Shown piece after piece: positions 26,715-35,150 of a stretch of 50,191 nucleotides of DNA. The DNA is from Pseudoalteromonas byunsanensis (GTDB taxonomy: Bacteria > Pseudomonadota > Gammaproteobacteria > Enterobacterales > Alteromonadaceae). The number at the start of each line of letters is the position of its first letter. The first letter of the stretch is position 1. The stretch spans positions 2,501 through 52,691 of the forward strand of contig NZ_MNAN01000033.1 in the NCBI RefSeq assembly GCF_001854475.1, read 5' to 3'. The notes under the pieces are model-generated. The model saw only the letters and a program-made list of their open reading frames with translations, was not told where the DNA came from and did not search any database. The position numbers and the translations under genes are program-made.

Positions 26715-29264
26715 ATGAATCGTAAACTCTCCACCCTCGCCATCGCCATATCCGCTGCAACACTATTGAGCGCGTGCAATGACAATAATGACAATCGCAC
26801 CGAGCTCCAAAAGGCACAAGGAGTCTGGTTGAGAACCAGTTACGGTGAAGTAGTTGAAATAGATGAAGACTATGTAACTCAGTATCAAGTAAATAGCCAA
26901 GGCTGTATACAAGTTAGCAAGCAGAACCATCAACAAGCCAAAAACTCACACTTCATACAGGTTTTACGAGTCGATGACACACTTAAGGTAAATGACGACA
27001 CGAACATCTCGATATACAGTTCAGCTGACAAATTACCTGATTTATGTAACAACCCCATTGTGGTCAAGAATAATACCAAGCCCAGTGAAGTGTTTACATA
27101 CTTTTGGCACACCTTCAATGACTATTATGCTTTTTTTGACATCAGAGCACTTGATTGGCAAGCACAATACCAAGCTTATGCGCCACTGATTGATGATGCA
27201 ATGGCTGACGATGAGTTGTTTGAGCTACTCGCCCAGATGGTTGCGCCACTGCAAGATGCGCATGTGTACATAGAAAGTGATGAACAAGAGTTCAATGTTA
27301 TTAAGCCCAGCCCTATTTTGCGCTCGGCCGAAGGTCAGGCAAAATCTTATCTGCGCTTTGGCTTTGATGTTGATACCATGGATGTGGTCGAGTCAATACT
27401 GGAAGAATATGAAGACACAACCATCAGTTATATCACTACGGATAGTTTACAAACCTTCCCTGCAGACGACTCACCAAAAACACTGATTTGGGGCAAAACC
27501 TACGATAACGTTGGCATCTTGGTCATCAACAATATGGCTGAATTTCATACCGCCCCTGGTGCAAATGAGCAGCAGCATCTCCTCGCGGCTGAACAGCACA
27601 TAGAGCGTATTATGCTCGCACTTAAAGACACAGATGGGATGATCATTGATATTCGCAATAATCTGGGCGGTGAAGATGCCATAGCCAAAGTATTTGCAAA
27701 GCACTTCAACGAAAAAGAAAGTATCGCGTTTCATAAGCGCGCTAATAACCGCGCGGGCTTGGGTCCTCAATCTCATCATGTATTAGCCACAGTCAAACAC
27801 CCTTACCTTAAACCAGTTTACTTGTTAACTAGCCAAATTACGGTCAGTGCAGGCGAAGTATTTGCAATGATGATGAAGCAATTGCCACAAGTCATACACG
27901 TCGGTGAAGAGACCTCAGGAGCATTTTCAGATGTCCTTCGGTTTACGTTACCTAACGGTTGGGAAATTGGCTTATCAAATGAAGTATATCGTAATGCTGC
28001 TGGCAAAAGCTTCGAAGCAATCGGGTTACAACCGGATGTGGAGGTTCCCGCATTTTCAAACCTTTCAGGAGAGCTCCAGCATTTTGCAAGCTATGACTAC
28101 GCCCTTGCTGCATTGGGCAAACAAACCTATTCGAGCATCAGTGTTACTAGCTTTGAGAGCCAGGTTACGGATCTTATCTCGCAAAGTGGCTTACCTGGTC
28201 TTGCCGTTGCCATCGTTCAAAATGGTAAAATGACCTATAGTCAGGGTTTTGGAATGGCCAATGTGCAGGGTGCGCCAGTGCATGCTGATACACCTTTCTA
28301 TCTTGCTTCTGTGAGTAAAACTTTGGTGGGGGCAACCTTAGCCCACGCTGTTAGCACAGGAGAAACTTCCGTCGATGAGCCAATTGCCCCCCTGCTGCCC
28401 TTTGCGATAAACGCAACATCAGCGCTTGAAACCCCTATCACTTTTAGGCATTTGATCACCCATACAAGTGGCATCATCGATGAGTTGTCGACGTATACGT
28501 GTGCGTATTACCTGCATGAAACGATGCAAAGTGTTAATAACGCTCTGTTGGGAAAAGATATATGTGACGAGCAAATAAACCCTGACATTGGTACCTATTT
28601 GTCTAACTATTTGACTCACTCTGGTAGCACTTATCAACAGCAGAACTTCACCGCTCAATACGGTTATGGAACGGGCGATGTTTATGTGTACTCCAATATA
28701 GCCACGGCGCTTGCAGCTTTCGCCCTAGAACAAAAACTACACACACCATTTGTTGAGTTAGTACAGAGCTATGTGTTTGAGCCACTGTCAATGCATGATA
28801 GTCATTGGGGAGTAGGTCCAACAGCGGATAATGTAGCCACGCGCTTCGTTTTCTTGGAAAAAGACAATACTTTGATGCCGATGCCAGATTATGGTGCCAT
28901 TACTTATGCAGATGGCTCTGCTATCTCGACAGTGAACGATTTGGCTCGTTTTCTTATTGCCAGCATGAACCAAGGAAAAATCGACCAACAGCAGGCTCTT
29001 TTGGAAGATACTGTATTAACAATGTTGAGCCCACAAACCGACACACCGACACCAAGTCGAGACATCGGTTATTTCTGGGAGCTAGATGGTGACATTATTC
29101 ACCATGATGGGTCGGATCCCGGTGTAATGTCACAGCTTATTGGCGACTTAAAACACAACACGGGCGTTGTATTGTTAAGTAATGGCGATGACGATCATCA
29201 AGCACATGAGGAAGCGATGTACGCGATACAACAGCTCGCACTACAGTTGGCCTACTCTAAATAA
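26715..29264 (+). CDS. Lipoprotein fusing an S41 (tail-specific) protease and a class C beta-lactamase-like domain
   Basis: An 849-residue lipoprotein (lipobox TLLSAC, Cys21). Residues about 120-450 are an S41 peptidase: GMIIDIRNNLGGEDAIAKVF precedes the nucleophile in LTSQITVSAGE (Ser378), and LPNGWEIGLSNEVY and IGLQPDVEVP follow. Residues about 480-845 are a penicillin-binding/class C beta-lactamase fold: SxxK in ASVSKT (Ser532, Lys535), YxN in VYSN (Tyr659, Asn661) and HDG (797-799) in place of KTG. Both active sites look intact, so it may cleave two substrates in the periplasm or at the surface. It is a single gene. The natural substrate is unknown; the second domain may be an esterase or DD-peptidase rather than a lactamase. 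Confidence 0.88.
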   Translation: MNRKLSTLAIAISAATLLSACNDNNDNRTELQKAQGVWLRTSYGEVVEIDEDYVTQYQVNSQGCIQVSKQNHQQAKNSHFIQVLRVDDTLKVNDDTNISIYSSADKLPDLCNNPIVVKNNTKPSEVFTYFWHTFNDYYAFFDIRALDWQAQYQAYAPLIDDAMADDELFELLAQMVAPLQDAHVYIESDEQEFNVIKPSPILRSAEGQAKSYLRFGFDVDTMDVVESILEEYEDTTISYITTDSLQTFPADDSPKTLIWGKTYDNVGILVINNMAEFHTAPGANEQQHLLAAEQHIERIMLALKDTDGMIIDIRNNLGGEDAIAKVFAKHFNEKESIAFHKRANNRAGLGPQSHHVLATVKHPYLKPVYLLTSQITVSAGEVFAMMMKQLPQVIHVGEETSGAFSDVLRFTLPNGWEIGLSNEVYRNAAGKSFEAIGLQPDVEVPAFSNLSGELQHFASYDYALAALGKQTYSSISVTSFESQVTDLISQSGLPGLAVAIVQNGKMTYSQGFGMANVQGAPVHADTPFYLASVSKTLVGATLAHAVSTGETSVDEPIAPLLPFAINATSALETPITFRHLITHTSGIIDELSTYTCAYYLHETMQSVNNALLGKDICDEQINPDIGTYLSNYLTHSGSTYQQQNFTAQYGYGTGDVYVYSNIATALAAFALEQKLHTPFVELVQSYVFEPLSMHDSHWGVGPTADNVATRFVFLEKDNTLMPMPDYGAITYADGSAISTVNDLARFLIASMNQGKIDQQQALLEDTVLTMLSPQTDTPTPSRDIGYFWELDGDIIHHDGSDPGVMSQLIGDLKHNTGVVLLSNGDDDHQAHEEAMYAIQQLALQLAYSK

Positions 29265-29270
29265 TAAGAG

Positions 29271-29292
29271 GCGGTGCATAGGCACCGCTGCT
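29271..29292. terminator. Terminator between convergent genes
   Basis: Stem GCGGTGC / GCACCGC with an ATAG loop, followed by TGCTTTTA. It lies directly between the stop of the S41/beta-lactamase gene and the end of the OmpA-family gene. Confidence 0.65.
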
Positions 29293-29293
29293 T

Positions 29294-29926
29294 TTATGCT
29301 TTATTTGGCACGATTTGAATTTCTACCCGACGGTTTTGCGATCGCCCTTGCTTGGTATCATTACTAGCAATGGGTTGTGACTCACCCATACCTTGAGTAT
29401 GAAGCCTTGCAGCGAGTACCTCCTGACCCAATAGGTAGTTTTTAACACTGTTGGCTCGCTGTTCACTCAACTGCTGATTCAATGCACTTGTTCCCGTACT
29501 GTCTGTATGACCAACAATATTGAGGAATGTTTTTTCGTATTTATTCATTACTTTAGTAATGGCGTCTAACGTATTGTAAAAGCTAGGAGAAATACTGGCC
29601 TGATTAGAGGCAAAGGTAATGTTACTTGGCATCACTAGCCTCATATTGTCACCTTCTCGGATCACTTCGACACCAGAGCCTGCTAACTCTTTGCGAAACG
29701 CAGCTTCTTGCTTGTCCATATAATCACCAATTGCAGCACCGGCAACTGCACCAATGGCAGCTCCAATAAAAATACGCTTATCTTTGTGATTACCAGTCGC
29801 TTTTCCTAGTACAGCGCCTGTTGCAGCACCAATTGCGGCACCTTTACCTGTATTTGTCATCTCACAACCTGATAGTAGTACGAAACCTAAGGTTGCGACA
29901 ACGAGCCCTTGCGTGCTTAACGTCAT
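29294..29926 (-). CDS. OmpA-family lipoprotein with glycine zipper (YiaD-like)
   Basis: A 210-residue outer-membrane lipoprotein. ATG at 29926 is chosen (GGAG six bases upstream) over a TTG at 29938. The signal ends LLSGCEM (lipobox Cys). A glycine-zipper region follows (GKGAAIGAATGAVLGKATG and IGAAIGAVAGAAIGDYMDK). The C-terminal OmpA domain binds peptidoglycan: NIVGHTDSTGTSALNQQLSE and QGRSQNRRVEIQIVPN. It probably ties the outer membrane to the wall. Monocistronic. Confidence 0.92.
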   Translation of the reverse strand: MTLSTQGLVVATLGFVLLSGCEMTNTGKGAAIGAATGAVLGKATGNHKDKRIFIGAAIGAVAGAAIGDYMDKQEAAFRKELAGSGVEVIREGDNMRLVMPSNITFASNQASISPSFYNTLDAITKVMNKYEKTFLNIVGHTDSTGTSALNQQLSEQRANSVKNYLLGQEVLAARLHTQGMGESQPIASNDTKQGRSQNRRVEIQIVPNKA

Positions 29927-29995
29927 GATCTTCTCCAAATGATTTTCCGTTTAGGCTAACGACCATTTGGTGAATGTGAGATTAACTTTAGTAGA

Positions 29996-30772
29996 TTATT
30001 GCAGCAGATGTTCAGGGATGGGAGGAAGCGCATATGGAGTGATAATTTTATCTAACTGTTTACTTTTCGCCATTTCCATTATGGCATCGCGCAAATGTTG
30101 AGCTGCTTCACTTTGCGCAAAATCTTTGCTTATCGCCATATAACCGTATATTACATTAGTAAAGCGATAATCCATTTTTTCAAGCTGAGAGATTGGTTGT
30201 TTGAGCACTTTCATGGCGACTTCGGCAGTATCTTCCACAGCAATGGCCAAATCTACTCGATCTTTGAGCACCAAATCAAAAGCCACCTGCTCTGAAGTCA
30301 CTTCAACTTTTGATAATTTCGAATCTTTATCAAAGCGCTCAAAAAATGCTGCACCACGCATCACAGCAATACGTTTATCGTAGAGGTCTTCAAAACGATT
30401 AACGGTCATATTGCTACCTTTTTTGGCATAGAAAACAAATGAAGATGACAAAGCCATATAGGGTGGTTCAACAAAAACCATGTTAGCTTCACGCTGAGGT
30501 GTTTTTATAAGCCCGCCCACAATATCTACATCCCCTTGCTCTAGCATGCGTATACATCTTGATAGTGGACAAGGAACAGGCCGGATATGATATTTGTCAG
30601 CAACTGCGGCCCGAGTAATATCTAAGATCAGACCCGAGGAATCGCCATCACTACCTACTTTGCTATAAGGTGGCGCATGATCAACTGCAACATGGATCAT
30701 CTGGTGCTCCGCGCTCGCACTACACATCGCGCACATTCCCAGAAAATAAAAAGCCAATATCAAGTGTCGCAA
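29996..30772 (-). CDS. Periplasmic solute-binding protein (SBP family 3-like)
   Basis: A 258-residue exported protein (signal about 1-21) of the amino-acid-binding periplasmic type. HVAVDHAPPYSKVGSDGDSS and GLILDITRAAV form lobe 1. CPLSRCIRMLEQGDVDIVGG and GLIKTPQREANMVFVEPPY follow; VMRGAAFFERFDKDS starts lobe 2. No permease genes are adjacent, so it may serve a remote transporter or act as a sensor. The ligand is unknown. Confidence 0.85.
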   Translation of the reverse strand: MRHLILAFYFLGMCAMCSASAEHQMIHVAVDHAPPYSKVGSDGDSSGLILDITRAAVADKYHIRPVPCPLSRCIRMLEQGDVDIVGGLIKTPQREANMVFVEPPYMALSSSFVFYAKKGSNMTVNRFEDLYDKRIAVMRGAAFFERFDKDSKLSKVEVTSEQVAFDLVLKDRVDLAIAVEDTAEVAMKVLKQPISQLEKMDYRFTNVIYGYMAISKDFAQSEAAQHLRDAIMEMAKSKQLDKIITPYALPPIPEHLLQ

Positions 30773-30918
30773 ATTCTCACACCTCTAACTTCGACCTAAT
30801 CTTGTGCATAACAGAAATGGTATATAGCGCTTAGTAAAGCCAAGCTACAGACCGTGAACAATAAAAATGTCACAATATTATGTCAGCATGTAATGTTAAC
30901 TGTACCATAAGGAAAACT

Positions 30919-32043
30919 ATGACACTGAGTATTTTTTATCAATTTTTTCTACTCGGCTGTACCAGTTTTGGCGGCCCTGCAGCCCATTTAGGCTTTTTTA
31001 AAAAACACTTTGTTGATAATTTGGGCTGGCTTTCTAATGAGCGCTATGCTGCGATGATCAGTTTATCGCAAATATTACCTGGCCCTGGTTCTAGTCAAGT
31101 TGGCTTTGCAATCGGCCTTCAACGAGCTGGAATTTTAGGGGGTATCGCTGCCTTCTTAGGCTTTACCTTACCCTCTTTTTTAATCATGCTGTTGTTAGCC
31201 ATGACCGCTTCACAACTAGAAAGCTCACTCCTAGGCGTTATCAGTGGTCTTAAGCTCTTTGCTGTTGTGATAGTCGCCGACGCCGTCTTAACGATGGCAA
31301 AAAGTTTTTGTAAAACCATCCCCCTTAAACTTGTCGCTTTTGTTAGCACTATGGTTTTGCTGCTGTTACCCACCTTGTACGCACAATTGCTTGTGTTAGC
31401 GGCAGCTGCATCAGTAGCCTGTGTATATCGTTTCTCTCCCATTCCAGCGCATAGCACTAACACGACAAATAACAGGGTTAACTTACCCGTACTCAGTGTT
31501 TTTAGTCTGCTCTTTATAATCACATTTTTTGGCCTGCCAAATGAGTTATTTGCACAGTTTTATCAAGCTGGCGCATTGGTATTTGGTGGTGGTCATGTTG
31601 TACTGCCACTACTGCAAAATACGGTGCCTGAATTGGATCAAGACAGTTTTTTAACCGCCTATGCCGCAGCACAAGCTGTTCCCGGTCCCATGTTCAGTAT
31701 CGCAACTTACTTGGGCGCCTCCATTGCAAGCGAACATATTTGGCTGTTTGCTTTGATAGCTACTGTTGCAATATTTTTACCGGGTTTACTCTTAATGTGG
31801 GCATTTCATAACAATTGGCAGTCATTAAGCACTTTGCCTCGATTTGCCAGTGTGACCTGTGCATTAAATGCGGCAGTTGTTGGATTGCTAGCAGCAGCGC
31901 TTTATAGCCCTATCTGGCAATCTGCCGTTTTCTCAATCACACACATGGTTATCGTAACAGGTGGTTTTGTAGTCTTTAAATATTTAAAACCACCTATTTG
32001 GATGATGTTACTACTGTTCAGTATTGTGGGGGTGCTGCTGTAA
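30919..32043 (+). CDS. chrA: Chromate transporter ChrA family
   Basis: A 374-residue inner-membrane protein that exports chromate using the proton gradient in characterised members. The ATG at 30919 follows AAGGA and replaces an upstream frame extension. The two homologous halves are visible: LLGCTSFGGPAAHLGFFKKH with SQILPGPGSSQVGFAIGLQR, and AGALVFGGGHVVLPLLQNTV with AQAVPGPMFSIATYLG. About ten membrane helices. It is shorter than classic ChrA (~400) but keeps both halves. The 3' end overlaps the convergent mscS gene by 33 bases. Confidence 0.9.
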   Translation: MTLSIFYQFFLLGCTSFGGPAAHLGFFKKHFVDNLGWLSNERYAAMISLSQILPGPGSSQVGFAIGLQRAGILGGIAAFLGFTLPSFLIMLLLAMTASQLESSLLGVISGLKLFAVVIVADAVLTMAKSFCKTIPLKLVAFVSTMVLLLLPTLYAQLLVLAAAASVACVYRFSPIPAHSTNTTNNRVNLPVLSVFSLLFIITFFGLPNELFAQFYQAGALVFGGGHVVLPLLQNTVPELDQDSFLTAYAAAQAVPGPMFSIATYLGASIASEHIWLFALIATVAIFLPGLLLMWAFHNNWQSLSTLPRFASVTCALNAAVVGLLAAALYSPIWQSAVFSITHMVIVTGGFVVFKYLKPPIWMMLLLFSIVGVLL

Positions 32044-33216
32044 TAGCTGACCAGAGATGCTTTGATATGGGCGCAACTGGAATGTGCCCATAATCGCGAG
32101 CATGTGATCGAGAATATCGGCCTGCAAATGCTCATAAGCTACCCATTTTTTATTACTACTAAAGCAGTAAAACTCTATTGGTAAGCCGTAATTTGCCGGC
32201 GCAAGCTCCCGCACCATCATGACACACTCTTTATTAATGCCTCGGTGTTGTGCCAAATACTGCTCAGCATATCGGCGGAACAACCCTAGATTTGTCGTCT
32301 TATCTGGCCAAGATTCGATGTCATTCAGTTGGCTAAACTCCCCCTTTAATGCTTCTACTTCCTGCGGCTCAAGCACTTTGATACTATGCATATCAATGAG
32401 AACCGCACGCTTTATGCGCCGTCCAGCAGACTCTTGCATTGCACGCCAATTTTTAAACGAGTCTGAGATCAGCATATAAGTTGGGATAGTCGTGACTGTG
32501 TTGTCCCAGTTCCGAACGCGTACCGTGTTCAAGCCAAGGTCGATAACTTCACCATCTGCGCCAAATGCATCGACCTGGATCCAATCACCCGTTTTTACCA
32601 AGCGGTTGGCAGCTATTTGAATACTGGCAACCAGCCCCAAAATGGTATCTTTAAACACGAGTAAAGTAACCGCAGCGATGGCACCGAAGCCAGACAGAAT
32701 ATAGGTTGGAGATTTATCGAGAATCAAACTGATGATAAGGATGCTGCTGACAATAAAAGTCATCAGCTTAGTAACCTGTACAATGCCCTGTATTGGTACA
32801 TCTTTGGCAAATCTTAGCTGGTTATAAATAGCATGGGCCAGATTCACAAAGCCACTAAATAAAAAGCCGGTGACGATGATCAACACAATTTGGCCCACGG
32901 ACAATAAAATACCCATTAACCAAGCTGGTGCCACAAAAACCTTATCGTAAAAGGCTAGGAAAACGACGCAGCACAGCATTGCTGCCAACCGCCCAGTAAC
33001 TTTATTGAGCTCTAACGCTAAGTGGCCAATGCGAGTGGGAGAAACTTTGGTTAGCCCCTTCTGAATACTAGGAAACACTAACCTGCGAGTAAACAGGTAA
33101 AGTATTAGTAGCGCAACAATACCCATGCTGTTGGCTGTAATAGCACTCAACAGGCTGTCTTGTGGCATGCTTACAAACCAAGTATCAAATAAGTCGGTAA
33201 TATGAACCAAAGTCAT
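32011..33216 (-). CDS. MscS-family mechanosensitive channel (YbdG-like)
   Basis: A 401-residue inner-membrane channel that opens under membrane tension. About five membrane helices precede the conserved pore/beta region GFGAIAAVTLLVFKDTILGL, then RLVKTGDWIQVDAFGADGEV and IDLGLNTVRVRNWDNTVTTI. Length and motif wording match the YbdG group. It starts 4 bases inside the end of the upstream acyltransferase gene (ATGA overlap), so it is translationally coupled to it. The last 33 bases overlap chrA. Confidence 0.9.
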   Translation of the reverse strand: MTLVHITDLFDTWFVSMPQDSLLSAITANSMGIVALLILYLFTRRLVFPSIQKGLTKVSPTRIGHLALELNKVTGRLAAMLCCVVFLAFYDKVFVAPAWLMGILLSVGQIVLIIVTGFLFSGFVNLAHAIYNQLRFAKDVPIQGIVQVTKLMTFIVSSILIISLILDKSPTYILSGFGAIAAVTLLVFKDTILGLVASIQIAANRLVKTGDWIQVDAFGADGEVIDLGLNTVRVRNWDNTVTTIPTYMLISDSFKNWRAMQESAGRRIKRAVLIDMHSIKVLEPQEVEALKGEFSQLNDIESWPDKTTNLGLFRRYAEQYLAQHRGINKECVMMVRELAPANYGLPIEFYCFSSNKKWVAYEHLQADILDHMLAIMGTFQLRPYQSISGQLLQQHPHNTEQ

Positions 33217-34133
33217 AAGGGGGCCGTTTCCTTGTTAATCTCTGTGCCCTTTTTCCCATATTGTAAATAGAGCTGACTGAGTTGCTTATCTTTATTTTGC
33301 CAAAGCGTATTTAGATAATTTTGGAACAGGACACGGTATTGTTTATCTTGTTGATAGCAACCTTGTGGAACAGTGGCGATGTCTATCAATGCAATATCGA
33401 CATGAACACTTTGCAGCTGCCCCAGCATAAAGCTGCGGCATATGTGTTCATTCTTAGACTCGTACATTATGGTGGTATTCAATAACCCATCCAGTTGCTC
33501 ACCTAGTACCTCAAGCGCAAATGCCGTACCGCCGGCCTTGGGTTTTAATAAATGGTTAAACGTACTTTGCTGTTTGTGTTGTTTTACCTTGGTAAATCTC
33601 GTTCCCTCAGCAAAGTTAATGACCGTGGTTGGATGCTGACGAAAGTTACGGCAACTATGTTTGGTACGTGCAACATCAAGTCCCTTAAGCTTTGGATTTT
33701 TTGCCACCTGAGCTCTACTTGCGCGTTTCATAAACGGCATCCCCATCGCCCACGCCCCAGTACCAATAAATGGCACATATTTCAGTTCATCTTTTAGAAA
33801 AAACTTGGGAGCAGGTAAAGCCTGATTGGCACTAAGAACCACGATGTCTAGCCAACTGATGTGATTTGCCACCAACAAGTACCAACCTTGGTGCCTGACC
33901 TGTGGTGGTGTATTCACATTAACCTGCTCACAACCGACCTTCAACGCTAATCTATTGCCCTGACACCAAAGTCCATATGCCAGATGAAGTAACTCAGACA
34001 CAGCCGTGATTGGCAGAACGAGTTTAACCAGACCCAGTACAAATACCAGGGCGCCACACACCAACGTGTTTAATAGCAGTATCAAAGTCGCAGATAAGCC
34101 AAAAAACCAATTTGGTAAAACACTTCTTAGCAT
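33213..34133 (-). CDS. PlsC-type acyltransferase (YihG-like), copy 2
   Basis: A 306-residue membrane acyltransferase with an N-terminal hydrophobic segment. The HX4D catalytic motif is NHISWLD, and motif III is NFAEGTRFT. Substrate-site blocks KFFLKDELKYVPFIGTGAWA and KPKAGGTAFALEVLGEQLD match those of its neighbour, so the two are tandem paralogues. It likely esterifies lysophospholipid. It overlaps the MscS gene by 4 bases and lies 25 bases after the first copy. Confidence 0.9.
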   Translation of the reverse strand: MLRSVLPNWFFGLSATLILLLNTLVCGALVFVLGLVKLVLPITAVSELLHLAYGLWCQGNRLALKVGCEQVNVNTPPQVRHQGWYLLVANHISWLDIVVLSANQALPAPKFFLKDELKYVPFIGTGAWAMGMPFMKRASRAQVAKNPKLKGLDVARTKHSCRNFRQHPTTVINFAEGTRFTKVKQHKQQSTFNHLLKPKAGGTAFALEVLGEQLDGLLNTTIMYESKNEHICRSFMLGQLQSVHVDIALIDIATVPQGCYQQDKQYRVLFQNYLNTLWQNKDKQLSQLYLQYGKKGTEINKETAPL

Positions 34134-34158
34134 TGAGCAACCTCGCTTTGTTTAATTC

Positions 34159-35028
34159 TTAGCTACGTAACCGCTGTAACTGCTCGTCTTTTTGGCTCCA
34201 CAACTGATTCAGTTCTGCCTGAAAACGTACTCTAAAGTCATTGTCATTACTATAGTCACCAATCAAGTTCTCACTCACCGGTAATACTTCCACATGCACA
34301 TCTATTTGTTTTACACGACCGCTTACAAAATCAACAAATGTAGGAATACCATCAGGGTAATGAATCGTCACATTCACTACTTTACTTAACTGCTCACCCA
34401 TTGCCTGCATAACAAATGCAATACCGCCGGCCTTAGGCTTAAGTAAATGTTTAAACGGACTGTTTTGGCGTCGGTGCTTTTGAGGTGTATAACGAGTACC
34501 TTCCACAAAATTCACAATGCTTACAGGCATGGCTTTAAACTTTTCACACGCTTTGCGCGTGGTTTCAACATCTTTACCTTTAAGCTTTGGATTCTTCTTC
34601 AACTGACTTTTGCTGGTACGCGTCATAAATGGAAAATCCAACGCCCACCAAGCTAGGCCAAGAAATGGAACATATAACAATTCTTTTTTTAAGAAAAAGT
34701 TTAAGAAGGGGATCTGACGATGTAGCACTCGTTGCATCACCAAAATATCCACCCAACTTTGATGATTTGCAATGACTAAATACCAGTCCCGTCGTTTAAG
34801 CTCGCTCAAGCCCTCAACATTTAGCTTGTAAGGAGATAATAACTTTTGGTTTAAGTTGTTACCCGCGACCCAAAAACTCGCACACTCTTTTGCCAACCAA
34901 CTACATGCTTTTTGCAACGCAGCGATGGGTAATAGTTTGATCAAACCAAAGATAAAGATTGGGACAAACCATACTAGTGTGTTCAGTGCATACAGTATCA
35001 AACTCAAAATACAACGTAACAACGACAT
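34159..35028 (-). CDS. yihG: PlsC-type acyltransferase (YihG-like), copy 1
   Basis: A 289-residue membrane acyltransferase. HX4D is NHQSWVD, motif III is NFVEGTRYT, and FLKKELLYVPFLGLAWWALD and KPKAGGIAFVMQAMGEQLSK are family hallmarks. It resembles E. coli YihG, which acts as a 1-acylglycerol-3-phosphate acyltransferase with fatty-acid preference. It heads a three-gene unit with a second copy and an MscS channel, suggesting a shared membrane-lipid or tension role. AGGAAG precedes the ATG. Confidence 0.9.
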   Translation of the reverse strand: MSLLRCILSLILYALNTLVWFVPIFIFGLIKLLPIAALQKACSWLAKECASFWVAGNNLNQKLLSPYKLNVEGLSELKRRDWYLVIANHQSWVDILVMQRVLHRQIPFLNFFLKKELLYVPFLGLAWWALDFPFMTRTSKSQLKKNPKLKGKDVETTRKACEKFKAMPVSIVNFVEGTRYTPQKHRRQNSPFKHLLKPKAGGIAFVMQAMGEQLSKVVNVTIHYPDGIPTFVDFVSGRVKQIDVHVEVLPVSENLIGDYSNDNDFRVRFQAELNQLWSQKDEQLQRLRS

Positions 35029-35059
35029 GCAATGCTTCCTTTACAGCCTAGCCAATTAG

Positions 35060-35083
35060 CTGAGTCATAAACAAATGACTCAG
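35060..35083. terminator. Hairpin between speA and the acyltransferase operon
   Basis: Nine-base arms CTGAGTCAT / ATGACTCAG with a 6-base loop lie 68 bases after the speA stop. There is no clear T-run on the minus side, so terminator activity for speA is uncertain. Confidence 0.4.
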
Positions 35084-35150
35084 TCTTTAATATGGCCGAC
35101 GATGATACCTTGTTTTTAACCAGCAAAAAACCTAACACACCATATTTTAT

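Noticed and set aside
32011..32043. 33-base overlap of chrA and mscS as a sign of an error
   Set aside because: Both reading frames are intact and end with plausible C-termini; short convergent overlaps are common.
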